Source of the DNA: Neisseriaceae bacterium
GTDB lineage: Bacteria > Pseudomonadota > Gammaproteobacteria > Burkholderiales > UBA11063
NCBI GenBank assembly: GCA_003963245.1
Contig: RXJX01000007.1
Location: 62,001-126,000 of the forward strand
Direction of reading: 5' to 3'
Length of the DNA stretch: 64,000 bases
Shown piece by piece: positions 9,415 through 18,386 of the stretch (positions are counted from its first letter, which is position 1; every line of letters begins with the position of its first letter). Under the pieces are notes generated by a model. That model made no database searches, had not been told where the DNA came from, and worked only from the letters and a program-made list of their open reading frames with translations. The translations under genes were made by a program, and so were the position numbers.

Positions 9415-11580
9415 TTAAGCACGGCGAAGCCGTAACGCATTGCCAATCACGGTAATTGAAGATAAGCTCATCACCACACTGGCAATCACTGGATTAAGCA
9501 AGATACCCCACAATGGATAAAATGCTCCGGCAGCAACAGCTACTGCTAATGAATTATAAATAAATGAACCAAAGAGATTCTGCCGCATATTAAGATTAAT
9601 TTTGCGTGCTAAGTTTAGTGCGTCATCAACTGCAGTTAACGATCCACGCAGTAAACTTATACTTGCTGTTTGTAATGCAATATCTGTTCCGCCACCAACT
9701 GCAATACCAATCTCAGCTTGCGCCAAGCTTGGCGCATCATTAATTCCATCGCCTACAAATGCAACAATTTTACCTTGCGCTTGGTATTGTTTGACAATAG
9801 CAACTTTATCTTGCGGCCTACATTCGGCAAAAATTTGTTCTATTCCAGCTTGTTTGGCAATATATTTTGCGCTACTATTATTGTCGCCAGTTACCATCGC
9901 GACAGTCAGACCCTGAGCTTGTAGCTTGGCAACAGTGAGCGCAGCATCGGGTTTTAACGCATCACTAATATCAATTCGGGCAAGGATTTTATCTTGTGTT
10001 GCCAGATAAACTTGACTATAATGGTTATTGATAGTTAATACTTCATTGCTTAGTCCCATTTCTTGCATCCATGCTGCAGACCCAGCATAATAAGTAATGC
10101 CATCAATAACTGCACTTACTCCTTTACCAGTAACTGATTTAAATTGCGTTGAAGTATTACTTAGAATTATTTCAGATTGGTAGCTTAAAATTGCCTGTGC
10201 AAGTGGATGCTCAGAATTCAATTCCAGAGTTTTGAATATCTGTAGGGTTTGGTTTACAGTGATTTGCGGTATATGCTCTAAATTTATTACTTGCGGCTTA
10301 CCAATAGTAATGGTTCCAGTTTTATCAAAGAGGATTATGTCTAATTTATCAATTTGCCCCAGACAACTTGCATCCCGAATAAGAATACCTTTTATTGCAC
10401 CTCGTCCAATCCCAACCATTAAAGCGACTGGAATAGCCAAACCAACTGAGCAGGGACAGGCAATAATTAAAACAGTCATGAATACAGCCACGGCTGTGGC
10501 AAAGTTGTTGCTTGCGGCAAAAAAATACCACGATAAGCTGCTAGTTAGTGCAATCAGAATAATGCTTGGTACAAAAATTTGTGCAACTTTGTCAGCTAAT
10601 TTTGCCAATGGTGGCTTGCTGAGTTGCGCTGATTTTACTAGCTTGATGATTTCACCCAGCAAAGTATTGCTTCCAACTGCGCTTACTCGATAGATAAATG
10701 CACCGCTGGTATTAATTGTTCCACTGTTAACTTTATCGCCAATAACTTTGTGTACTGTGTTGGGCTCTCCGCTTAGCATTGCTTCGTTAATATATCCTTC
10801 GCCATTAATAATTTCTCCATCTGCGGGCAATTGTTCGCCCGGGCGAATTTTAATCAGATTCTCTGTCCGCAATAGATTGGTAGCAATTTGTTGTTCTATA
10901 CCATCAATGATAATTGTAGTGCTTGGCGGTATTAGATTGGTCAAACTCTTAATGGCATTACTGGTTGTAGTTTTAGCTCGTTCTTCAAAATAAGCACCAA
11001 GGTTAATCAAACCCAGAATCATTAATGCTGAATCAAAGTATAAATGCGGTGCTAGTGAAATTTTACAATAATGGACAATAATAATGACACCAACAGAATA
11101 TAACCATGCTGAACCAATACCTAGCAAAATTAAGCTGTGCATATTAAAGTTGAGCGTTTTAAAGCCGAGATAACCACTTAAAATAATTTTTTTGCCAACG
11201 CCAAGAGTAATTATCAATGAGACTAGTGAGTATGCTAAGCCAGTATAAAAACCGATAGTTGTTAGCGGATTTATCATAAATTGCGGTAACATTCCTATGC
11301 TCATCAGAAAAACACCACAAATCAGGGGTAAGACAATATTTATCCAGACATTCACTTTCTGTTCGACTAGCTTATCTAAGCTAGCACCAAAGCCAAGCTT
11401 TTCAATTTCGGCAATAACTTGTGTATCAAGTTTCTCATCAAGATATTCAACATATAAGGTTTTGTCGAGTAAATTTACCTGTGCATTTTTTACTCCTGAC
11501 ACTTTGTGTAAGGCACTTTGAATTTTACCTACACAACCTGCGCATTTTACATTTTGCAGATTAAATTCACTATTTTTCAT
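9415..11580 (-). CDS. copA: Copper-exporting P1B-type ATPase
   Basis: Inner-membrane ATPase that pumps Cu(I) out of the cytoplasm. The 721 residues hold one N-terminal heavy-metal domain (KCAGCVGKI, residues 12-20), the membrane CPC metal site (IIACPCSVGLA, near 375), the phosphorylation motif DKTGTIT (near 418), SEHPLAQAI with the P1B-specific HP dipeptide, and GDGINDAPSLA. It is divergent from csoR, with the CsoR-type operator 11657-11677 in the shared region, so repression by CsoR relieved by copper is likely. Copper is favoured over silver because of the neighbouring multicopper oxidase. Confidence 0.93.
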   Translation of the reverse strand: MKNSEFNLQNVKCAGCVGKIQSALHKVSGVKNAQVNLLDKTLYVEYLDEKLDTQVIAEIEKLGFGASLDKLVEQKVNVWINIVLPLICGVFLMSIGMLPQFMINPLTTIGFYTGLAYSLVSLIITLGVGKKIILSGYLGFKTLNFNMHSLILLGIGSAWLYSVGVIIIVHYCKISLAPHLYFDSALMILGLINLGAYFEERAKTTTSNAIKSLTNLIPPSTTIIIDGIEQQIATNLLRTENLIKIRPGEQLPADGEIINGEGYINEAMLSGEPNTVHKVIGDKVNSGTINTSGAFIYRVSAVGSNTLLGEIIKLVKSAQLSKPPLAKLADKVAQIFVPSIILIALTSSLSWYFFAASNNFATAVAVFMTVLIIACPCSVGLAIPVALMVGIGRGAIKGILIRDASCLGQIDKLDIILFDKTGTITIGKPQVINLEHIPQITVNQTLQIFKTLELNSEHPLAQAILSYQSEIILSNTSTQFKSVTGKGVSAVIDGITYYAGSAAWMQEMGLSNEVLTINNHYSQVYLATQDKILARIDISDALKPDAALTVAKLQAQGLTVAMVTGDNNSSAKYIAKQAGIEQIFAECRPQDKVAIVKQYQAQGKIVAFVGDGINDAPSLAQAEIGIAVGGGTDIALQTASISLLRGSLTAVDDALNLARKINLNMRQNLFGSFIYNSLAVAVAAGAFYPLWGILLNPVIASVVMSLSSITVIGNALRLRRA

Positions 11581-11656
11581 TTCTAGCTGGTTTCTTTGAA
11601 AATAATTTTAAACTTTAAGGGTGTTATTTTTGATAAAATTCATGATAGAAATTTTT

Positions 11657-11677
11657 ATATACCCCCCTATAGTATAT
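11657..11677. promoter_or_regulatory. CsoR-type operator between copA and csoR
   Basis: An interrupted palindrome ATATAC-CCCCCTATA-GTATAT: arms ATATAC and GTATAT flank a C-run. This is the AT-flanked, GC-tract site usual for CsoR/RcnR-family repressors. It ends 15 bases before the csoR ATG and about 77 bases before the copA start on the other strand, so it can control both. Binding is inferred. Confidence 0.65.
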
Positions 11678-11692
11678 CACGAGGAAAATTTA

Positions 11693-11980
11693 ATGAGCGA
11701 AAAAAATAGCAAACATCCCAATCATGCAGCAGAGTTGGCGCGTCTAAATCGAGCAATTGGTCAACTTGAGGGAATTAAGAAAATGATTAACGAAGAGCGT
11801 TACTGCGTTGATATTTTGATGCAATTAAAGGCGGCGCGTTCTGCTATAAAAAATATAGAAATGAACGTTTTAGAGCGCCATATGCAAATGTGTCTGGTTA
11901 AGGCAGGAAGAAGTGGGGATGACAATGAGATTAATAATAAAGTCGATGAATTGACTAAGCTTATTAAGAACTTTAGTTAA
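11693..11980 (+). CDS. csoR: CsoR-family copper-sensing repressor
   Basis: A 95-residue all-helical regulator. Cys38, His63 and Cys67 (RYCVDIL, ERHMQMC) have exactly the +25/+4 spacing of the Cu(I) ligands C36, H61 and C65 of M. tuberculosis CsoR, which argues for copper rather than nickel or formaldehyde sensing. The ATG at 11693 was chosen because GAGGA at 11681-11685 is its ribosome site and an upstream in-frame start (11621) would make the operator coding. It is divergent from copA and followed by a multicopper oxidase gene with its own operator. Confidence 0.88.
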   Translation: MSEKNSKHPNHAAELARLNRAIGQLEGIKKMINEERYCVDILMQLKAARSAIKNIEMNVLERHMQMCLVKAGRSGDDNEINNKVDELTKLIKNFS

Positions 11981-12016
11981 TCACATTAAAGTTGACGAGT
12001 TTAAAAATTAAATGTT

Positions 12017-12039
12017 AATATACCGTGGTGGGGTATATT
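12017..12039. promoter_or_regulatory. Second CsoR-type operator, upstream of multicopper oxidase
   Basis: Perfect 8-base arms AATATACC (12017-12024) and GGTATATT (12032-12039) around GTGGTGG. The outer ATATACC and G-rich centre match the 11657-11677 site in type and orientation. It lies 48 bases before the oxidase ATG, in promoter range. Confidence 0.65.
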
Positions 12040-12087
12040 GGATACCTCTCAAACATTGATATATTATTCATTTGAGGGAATAAAATT

Positions 12088-13554
12088 ATGTATAAATTAT
12101 CACTATTAACATTATTACTTGCAAATGCTATTGCCACGCCAACAATTTTAAATGTTGAATATCAAAATATTGTAGTAAATGGCAAAACTGCAAAAGTAAT
12201 GACGATCAAGCAAGCTGATGGTACTTGGGGTTATTATGCCAAGTCTGGTGATATTTTTGATGTAACTGTTAGAAATAAACTGAATGAGTCTACCGTTATT
12301 CACTGGCATGGACTTGAATTGCCAAATAACCAAGATGGCACAGAATTAAATCAGGCAGAGATTCCGGCAAATGGTGAATATCACTACCAATTTCCTTTGA
12401 AAAATAGTGGCACTTATTGGATGCATTCACATCATGGTTTACAAGAAATTAATTTAGCTGAGGCACCATTGATTATTGAAACCCCTGATGATAAAAATTA
12501 TCAGCAAGTAGTTGTAATGTTCCAAGATTTTAGCTTCAAAAAACCTGAGCAAATTTTATCTGAGCTAACTAATGGTGCACAAACCAGTCATGATATGCAT
12601 AACATGAAAATGATGGGTCATGATGATATGCATGACGATATGGCTGGTATGGACATGGATTCTGATCATGAGATGAAAATGGAATCAGGGCATGGTGGAA
12701 TGGCGATGAATCATGGTGGCAAGGGTTCTACTATGGCGATGGATTTGAATGATGTTAAATATGATGCTTTTTTAACTAATTATCATACAGTACAAGATCC
12801 ACAGATAACTCAGGTAGTTGCTGGTAAGAAGGTTAAGCTCCGCTTCATTAATGGCTCTGCGAGTAGTGGTTATTGGATTGATTTAGGTAAACTTTCAGGA
12901 ACTGCAGTTGCGGTTGATGGACATGATATTAAGCCTCTTAATTCTAATAAATTTCAACTATCCGAAGGTCAGCGAATTGATATAATTGTAACTATCCCTG
13001 CTTCTGGTGGCGTATTTCCTATTTTGGGGCAAGTGGAAGGATTAAAAAGCCAGACAGGTCTAGTTTTAACAACTACGAAAAATCTGAAAATTAAGCTAAA
13101 TCAGGATGCCTCAACAATCGCTCCGGCTTTGAATGATACACAGGAGTTGAAATTACAGAGTAATGATAAATTTGTAGATAAACCAGTTGATCGTGTGCTT
13201 AAATATACTCTGACTGGTAATATGTCACCATATGTTTGGCAGATCAATAATCAGAGCTGGCCAAATGTAACTCCATTTAAAGTTAAACAAGGTCAAAGAA
13301 TTGAAATTGATTTTACCAATAAGAGTATGATGCCACATCCAATGCATTTACATGGTTATACCTTTAAAGTGGTTGAGGTTAATGGACACAAAATAAATGG
13401 AGCACTGCGAGATACAGTTTTAGTTTTACCTGGTGAAACAGTGAAAGTGGTTTTTGATGCAAATGAAGCTGGTAAATGGTTCTTACATTGTCATTTAGCG
13501 TGGCATATGCCAACTGGAATGATGACTTATTTGGAAGTTGATCCAGCCAAATAA
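12088..13554 (+). CDS. Multicopper oxidase, copper resistance (CueO-like)
   Basis: Periplasmic multicopper oxidase, probably oxidising Cu(I) to less toxic Cu(II). All four copper-binding blocks are present: HWHGLELPNNQDG, WMHSHHG, HPMHLHGYTF (near 415) and HCHLAWHMPTGM (near 467). A Met/His/Asp-rich insert at about 168-215 (HNMKMMGHDDMHDDM, MDMDSDHEMKM) resembles the CueO Met-rich copper-binding segment. The signal peptide (residues 1-16, ending IAT) has no twin-arginine motif, unlike most enzymes of this class. GAGGGA precedes the ATG. Nearby csoR and its operator support copper control; a hairpin terminator follows. Confidence 0.9.
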   Translation: MYKLSLLTLLLANAIATPTILNVEYQNIVVNGKTAKVMTIKQADGTWGYYAKSGDIFDVTVRNKLNESTVIHWHGLELPNNQDGTELNQAEIPANGEYHYQFPLKNSGTYWMHSHHGLQEINLAEAPLIIETPDDKNYQQVVVMFQDFSFKKPEQILSELTNGAQTSHDMHNMKMMGHDDMHDDMAGMDMDSDHEMKMESGHGGMAMNHGGKGSTMAMDLNDVKYDAFLTNYHTVQDPQITQVVAGKKVKLRFINGSASSGYWIDLGKLSGTAVAVDGHDIKPLNSNKFQLSEGQRIDIIVTIPASGGVFPILGQVEGLKSQTGLVLTTTKNLKIKLNQDASTIAPALNDTQELKLQSNDKFVDKPVDRVLKYTLTGNMSPYVWQINNQSWPNVTPFKVKQGQRIEIDFTNKSMMPHPMHLHGYTFKVVEVNGHKINGALRDTVLVLPGETVKVVFDANEAGKWFLHCHLAWHMPTGMMTYLEVDPAK

Positions 13555-13566
13555 ATTAGAGGCAAA

Positions 13567-13598
13567 AATAAGCTGCGACTAAATTGCGCAGCTTTATT
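13567..13598. terminator. Bidirectional hairpin terminator
   Basis: AAGCTGCG (13570-13577) pairs with CGCAGCTT (13587-13594) around a 9-base loop, with A-rich sequence before and TTATTTATTTG after. It sits between the convergent oxidase and the minus-strand lipoprotein gene and can serve both. Confidence 0.6.
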
Positions 13599-14632
13599 TA
13601 TTTGTTCTCATTAGTCCCAGTGTTTTTATAAATTGCATAGTTAACTAATTGACGATTATATGGATTATCACTGATGATAATATTCAGTGGAGCATCTAGT
13701 GGTAACGAATAAAGGTAATTAATAATCAAATGATCGTTGCTGTCACCATTAAACATATTGGATGTGTCAATGTTAGCGGCATTGTACCATGTGTAAATCG
13801 GAATCAAGCTAAATTTTTGTTGTTGATTTTCTGATTCTGCATCCATCGTAGTTTGGATTGCCGTTAATTTTTTTATCGTAGTGTAGTGCGGCATTGGTTC
13901 CGCTAATGCGATATCTGCCTTGTCCCAGACATCATAGTAGCGAGTCAAAAATTTATTACTAGAAAATAAAATTATTCGATGATGCGTATTCCAGATATCT
14001 TTCATCGTTGTGGTTTGCCAATCTTTTTTAGGTGTCAGATATGAGCCAAACTGTACTTGAAAATAATTATGCAAATTACTTAAATCATCCTCATTTAGAT
14101 AACCATAGAAAGAACGTAAATTATTATCTAAGTCAATAATGATTACTTCATCTTTATTTTCATTCAAAAATGCCTTTATTTGGCTAACTATGCTGTCTAG
14201 ATTTTCTGTTAAGTAATAATTGGAAGTATAGTAGGTGGCATCTTGAATGCAAATTTGTAATTCTAGATACCGGATACCATTATTTAGTTGAGCGCGGATA
14301 TTATTATCTTGTGTATTTAGGTAATCCACAAAATCACGATGAATATCAATATCACTTTCTGCTGCCACCAATGCTGCAAGCTTCGCATTATTACTCATGC
14401 TAGCAGGTAGCGTTTCACCTGTACATACTTCTAGGTGTTTTTGTGGGTCTATATCATATGCATTGGCGTAATGAGTTCCTGGGATCATTAATTGAGGAAG
14501 GGTTTTGTTTTTTAATTCTTTACGGTAATCACCCATCCAGCTGGAATTAATTGTATTACTGCTTGCGCAGCCACTTAAAATTCCAGATATTAGAATTGTT
14601 ATAATACTTGTATTTCGTGCAACTGCTCGCAT
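13598..14632 (-). CDS. PI-PLC X-domain-like lipoprotein
   Basis: A 344-residue predicted lipoprotein: hydrophobic leader then LSGC lipobox with Cys22. The mature part resembles phosphatidylinositol-specific phospholipase C X domains: LPQLMIPGTHYANAY carries the first catalytic His, NGIRYLELQICIQDATYY corresponds to the metal/substrate loop, and SIVSQIKAFLNENKDEVIIIDLDN matches the next beta-alpha block. The second catalytic His normally found after the loop was not seen (YTSNYYLTE there), so activity is uncertain. It is the last gene of a tight leftward set with two glucokinases and pgl (8-base gap), an unexpected partner. Confidence 0.65.
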   Translation of the reverse strand: MRAVARNTSIITILISGILSGCASSNTINSSWMGDYRKELKNKTLPQLMIPGTHYANAYDIDPQKHLEVCTGETLPASMSNNAKLAALVAAESDIDIHRDFVDYLNTQDNNIRAQLNNGIRYLELQICIQDATYYTSNYYLTENLDSIVSQIKAFLNENKDEVIIIDLDNNLRSFYGYLNEDDLSNLHNYFQVQFGSYLTPKKDWQTTTMKDIWNTHHRIILFSSNKFLTRYYDVWDKADIALAEPMPHYTTIKKLTAIQTTMDAESENQQQKFSLIPIYTWYNAANIDTSNMFNGDSNDHLIINYLYSLPLDAPLNIIISDNPYNRQLVNYAIYKNTGTNENK

Positions 14633-14640
14633 GTAGTTCC

Positions 14641-15633
14641 TTAAGGTATATAGTGTTTATTAAGATACGTGTCTAGAGCATAGCTAGAACCAAGCATTGC
14701 CGGATAGTCATGAGCAATTACATAAATTGGCATTTTTGCCAGATAGGTGCGATAACGTCCTTTATCAACAAAACGAGCATGGAAGTCAGAGTTAATAAAG
14801 TAATCTAAGATTTGCGGGATAATCCCACCACCAATATATACGCCACCAAATGAATTGGTTACGCAAGCCAAATTAGACGCTGTTGTCCCCAAAATCCGGC
14901 AAAAATGGTCTAAAGTTTGCTTGCAAATGAAACATTGGTTGGTGATGCCTAAGTAAGTAATTTCGCTGGGTTCAAGCATTTTTTCAATCGGAGGGTTTTG
15001 CTTGGTACAAAGAGCTTCATAGATTAGTTGTAGCCCAGGTCCAGAAAGCAACCGCTCCACAGAAACATGACTAAAACGATTGTGAACAAATTTCCATAAT
15101 TCAAACTCTTCTTCACTGGCAGCAGCAAAGCTTGAGCGCCCACCCTCTGCTGGAATTGCAAGATATTCTTCGCTAGTTGGATGTTTGACAAGGGTAGCCA
15201 TACCAAGACCAGTACCTGGTCCGATAATACAAATCGGTTTGCCATGATCGGCTTCCTGTCCACCAACTTTAACTAAATTTTCAGCAGGAATGTGTGGGAT
15301 AGATAGAGCTAGTGCATGAAAATCGTTAAGAAAAATTAAACTATCCAGATTTGCATCAGCTTGAGTCTTCGACATTGATGATTGATGCCATGGGCTATTC
15401 ACCATATACAAAGTGTCATCTACGATAGGTGAGGGAACTGCCAAAGCGGCGTGTTTGACTTGATGATAACCAGAACTTTGAAGGTAGTGGATGATTGCCT
15501 GTGCCAAAGTTGGATAGTCGCGGCATTTTAAAGTCGTTACTTTCACAAAGTTATAGGCAGATACTTCAATTGCAAATCGGGCATTAGTGCCGCCAATATC
15601 GCTTACTAAGCGTGGGTAATTAGTAGTTGGCAT
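14641..15633 (-). CDS. glk: Glucokinase (copy 2 of tandem pair)
   Basis: ATP-dependent glucose kinase of the E. coli Glk family, 330 residues. Seen: phosphate-binding LVSDIGGTNARFAIE, sugar-binding FLNDFHALALSIPHI with the catalytic Asp, GPGTGLGMATL, and PAEGGRSSF. In the last motif the usual His of PAEGGH, present in the other copy, is Arg here. A close homologue (15649-16638) lies directly upstream in the same operon, so this is a tandem duplicate. A changed sugar preference for this copy is possible but untested. Confidence 0.9.
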   Translation of the reverse strand: MPTTNYPRLVSDIGGTNARFAIEVSAYNFVKVTTLKCRDYPTLAQAIIHYLQSSGYHQVKHAALAVPSPIVDDTLYMVNSPWHQSSMSKTQADANLDSLIFLNDFHALALSIPHIPAENLVKVGGQEADHGKPICIIGPGTGLGMATLVKHPTSEEYLAIPAEGGRSSFAAASEEEFELWKFVHNRFSHVSVERLLSGPGLQLIYEALCTKQNPPIEKMLEPSEITYLGITNQCFICKQTLDHFCRILGTTASNLACVTNSFGGVYIGGGIIPQILDYFINSDFHARFVDKGRYRTYLAKMPIYVIAHDYPAMLGSSYALDTYLNKHYIP

Positions 15634-15648
15634 TTGGTATACTCGTTT

Positions 15649-16638
15649 TTAAGGTAAATAACCTTTGGTTATCATGGTTTCTAAAGCATAGCTTACACCC
15701 AGAAAAGCTGGGAAATCATGGGTAATTACATAAACTGGAATTTTCTCCAGGTATTGGCGCAGACGACCTTTATCTTCAAAACGACAACGGAAGTCAGACT
15801 GCATGAAATAGTCCAATATACGCGGTACAACACCGCCACCAATGTATATTCCACCAAAAGCATTAATCGTAATTGCAAGATTGGATGCTATTGTGCCTAA
15901 CATCCGGCAAAAGTGATCAAGAGTGGTTTGGCAAAGCCAACATTCTTTACTTACTGCTTTTTCAGTGATTTCTGCTGGACTTGGCAATGCGCTGATTGTA
16001 ACTTGTTGCTGATGACAGACTGCTTCATAAATCAATTGTAATCCAGGCCCCGAAACAAAGCGCTCAAATGATACATGAGGGAAGCGTTTATGCACGCATT
16101 GCCATAGTTCAACCTCTTCTGGATTGAAAGGCGTAAAGCTAGAATGCCCACCTTCAGCTGGAACCGCAAGATATTCACCATTGGGGTGGCGAATCAGCGA
16201 TGCTACACCAAGTCCGGTACCTGGTCCAACAATTCCACGTGGTTTGTATTCATCAATACTAACTCCACCAACTTTAATTAAATAATCAGGGTGAATATGA
16301 GGAATAGATAAAGCTAATGCATGAAAATCATTTAGAAAAACAACGTTTTTTAATTGTAGTTGCTGTTTGGTCTCAGAAATAGAGCAAGTGTGCCATGGAT
16401 TATTCACCATGAATATCATATCACCAGCAATTGGTGTGGGTAGCGCAATTGCGGCATATTCAACATGAGGAACACCAATTCCGGTTAAGTATGATTCTAC
16501 AGCTTCAACCAAAGTTTTATAGTCTTTACAGGCTAAGACCTTGGTATGCGAATAAACATAGGGTGCAGTTTCCAGACTGAATCTGGCATTAGTCCCGCCA
16601 ATATCTGCAACTAAGCGCGGGAATGTACTAATACTCAT
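15649..16638 (-). CDS. glk: Glucokinase (copy 1 of tandem pair)
   Basis: Glucokinase of 329 residues, converting glucose to glucose 6-phosphate. The motifs LVADIGGTNARFSLE, FLNDFHALALSIPHI, GPGTGLGVASLI and PAEGGHSSF are intact, with the canonical His kept. It begins two bases after the pgl stop and is followed 15 bases later by the second glucokinase. The set pgl-glk-glk feeds glucose to the pentose phosphate or Entner-Doudoroff route. Confidence 0.93.
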   Translation of the reverse strand: MSISTFPRLVADIGGTNARFSLETAPYVYSHTKVLACKDYKTLVEAVESYLTGIGVPHVEYAAIALPTPIAGDMIFMVNNPWHTCSISETKQQLQLKNVVFLNDFHALALSIPHIHPDYLIKVGGVSIDEYKPRGIVGPGTGLGVASLIRHPNGEYLAVPAEGGHSSFTPFNPEEVELWQCVHKRFPHVSFERFVSGPGLQLIYEAVCHQQQVTISALPSPAEITEKAVSKECWLCQTTLDHFCRMLGTIASNLAITINAFGGIYIGGGVVPRILDYFMQSDFRCRFEDKGRLRQYLEKIPVYVITHDFPAFLGVSYALETMITKGYLP

Positions 16639-16640
16639 CT

Positions 16641-17315
16641 TTAATTATGCCAAAAAATTTGACTATCTTTGCGTTCAGCCAACACATAGCTTATTGGGTA
16701 TTGCAAAGATTTTGTTTGTGAAGCTTTGGTAATTATTTCCAGCTTATTAGCACCATTGATACTGATAAATAGATTTGGAACTTCTAAAATCCCAGCCAAT
16801 GATAAACCGATTCGTTGATAGTTTGCGGTTTTAGGCGTGGTAATAACATATTTTTCCTGAGTTAATTGAGTATCAATTACTGATTTTAATTCATCACAAC
16901 ATGGGAAAATTGAGGCTGTGTGACCATCTTCACCCATTCCTAATATTGCAATATCAATATTTTTAATATGCAGATTGGCGTTACTTACACTCGTGAGAAT
17001 ATTTCTGGTTGTAACCAGCCCATTAAAGTGAGCTTGCTCTGCATGGTTAATCAAAAGGTGCTTACGAACGAGATTTTCATTACTATCTGCATGGTCAGTT
17101 GCCAAAAATCTTTCGTCAACTAAAGTTAATGTGACTTTATCCCACGCTAGATCAAAATGACTTAATTTTTCAAAGAGTTTAATCGGGCTTTTACCACCTG
17201 ACACAGCTAAGGTCACTTGTGGTTTATCGCGTAAAACCTGTTCTATTGTATTAGCTATCGCTTGTGATAATGCGCTAGCTTGCTCATCTGCGGAATTATA
17301 TTCATGGATTTTCAT
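16641..17315 (-). CDS. pgl: 6-phosphogluconolactonase
   Basis: Hydrolyses 6-phosphogluconolactone to 6-phosphogluconate. The 224 residues belong to the DevB/SOL type: VTLAVSGGKSPIKLFEKL, TLVDERFLATDHADSNE and LGMGEDGHTASIFP are the family signature blocks. First gene of the leftward glucose set; glucose-6-phosphate dehydrogenase is not in the window. Upstream, about 280 bases separate it from the divergent fabI. Confidence 0.93.
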   Translation of the reverse strand: MKIHEYNSADEQASALSQAIANTIEQVLRDKPQVTLAVSGGKSPIKLFEKLSHFDLAWDKVTLTLVDERFLATDHADSNENLVRKHLLINHAEQAHFNGLVTTRNILTSVSNANLHIKNIDIAILGMGEDGHTASIFPCCDELKSVIDTQLTQEKYVITTPKTANYQRIGLSLAGILEVPNLFISINGANKLEIITKASQTKSLQYPISYVLAERKDSQIFWHN

Positions 17316-17493
17316 TGTGACTCAGGCTCTCAAACAAAAATGTAACAAGCTCTATTTTACCTTAACCGTGAAGTGGATTATCATTTAATTATTGAAATTA
17401 TTTCTGCCTAGCGCTACTGTTAGCAAATAAGCAGATTGTATGTTTTATAATAACCCTAATTTAACTGATATTTAAGCGTGATATGGACTGATA

Positions 17494-17502
17494 TGGTATA
17501 AT
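17494..17502 (+). promoter_or_regulatory. Candidate extended -10 promoter for fabI operon
   Basis: TGGTATAAT at 17494-17502 is a consensus TATAAT with an upstream TG; no good -35 is visible. It lies about 93 bases before the fabI ATG in a divergent intergenic region with pgl. Confidence 0.45.
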
Positions 17503-17594
17503 CCCAAGCCTGATAAGATCAGCAAAAAATAATTTGGGTGAGATATTAAGATTATATTTTATCAATTTAACCAACATTAGATAGGAGTCATGTA

Positions 17595-18380
17595 ATGGGG
17601 TTTTTACAAGGTAAGAAAATTCTAATAACAGGTTTAATTTCAGACCGCTCAATCGCTTATGGTGTGGCAAAAGCTTGTCATGCACAGGGTGCTGAGTTGG
17701 CATTTACCTATCAAACCGAAAAATATGCTGAGCGTGTTGCCGGCTTTGCTAAAGATTTTGGTTCTTCATTAGTATATCCATTGGATGTAAGTGATGATGC
17801 CCAAATTGAGCAATTATTTACTAATCTTGGACAAGCATGGGATGGTTTAGATGGCGTTTTGCATTCAATTGCCTATACGCCTAAAAAAGGATTGCTTGGT
17901 GATTTTGTTGAAAATATTGATCGTGAAACATTCCGGATGTCAAATGATATTTCTGCTTATAGTTTTATTGCCTTAGCTCGTGCAGCGCGTCCGTTGATGC
18001 AAGGGCGTAATGGTTCTTTAATTTGTTTGAGCTATTTGGGTGGTGAGCGAGTATTGCCAAACTATAACATGGCAGGGATTGCCAAAGCCGCATTGGAGTC
18101 ATCTACTCGTTATATGGCGTATGCAATGGGCGAAGAAGGAATCCGAGTTAATGCGGTATCCGCAGGACCAATCAAGACCTTAGCTGCCAGCGGAATTGGT
18201 GGTTTTGGTAAAATTTTAGACCATATGGCAAAATTTGCGCCACTAAAACGTGGTGTTACGACCGAAGAAGTTGGTAATGCTGCCGCGTTTTTATTTTCAT
18301 CTCTAGCTAGTGGTATAACTGGCGAAGTTCTTTATGTTGATGCAGGATACAATATTACGGCAGGTGGTTTAGAGGGGTAA
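17595..18380 (+). CDS. fabI: Enoyl-[acyl-carrier-protein] reductase (NADH)
   Basis: Catalyses the last reduction of each fatty acid elongation cycle. The 261 residues show the FabI-type nucleotide site [17 protein letters not shown] and the catalytic pair Tyr157/Lys164 (YNMAGIAK) with Tyr147 just before ([12 protein letters not shown]), matching E. coli Tyr146/Tyr156/Lys163. TAGGAGT precedes the ATG. It is followed six bases later by kdsD, so fatty-acid and LPS-core genes may share a transcript. Confidence 0.96.
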   Translation: MGFLQGKKILITGLISDRSIAYGVAKACHAQGAELAFTYQTEKYAERVAGFAKDFGSSLVYPLDVSDDAQIEQLFTNLGQAWDGLDGVLHSIAYTPKKGLLGDFVENIDRETFRMSNDISAYSFIALARAARPLMQGRNGSLICLSYLGGERVLPNYNMAGIAKAALESSTRYMAYAMGEEGIRVNAVSAGPIKTLAASGIGGFGKILDHMAKFAPLKRGVTTEEVGNAAAFLFSSLASGITGEVLYVDAGYNITAGGLEG

Positions 18381-18386
18381 TTTACT

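Noticed and set aside
10232-10693. 153-residue plus-strand frame opposite copA
   Set aside because: copA on the minus strand has all P-type ATPase motifs; this is an antisense shadow without a ribosome site.
11621-11692. Longer N terminus for csoR
   Set aside because: It would encode the operator and has no ribosome site; ATG 11693 has GAGGA upstream and gives the normal CsoR length.
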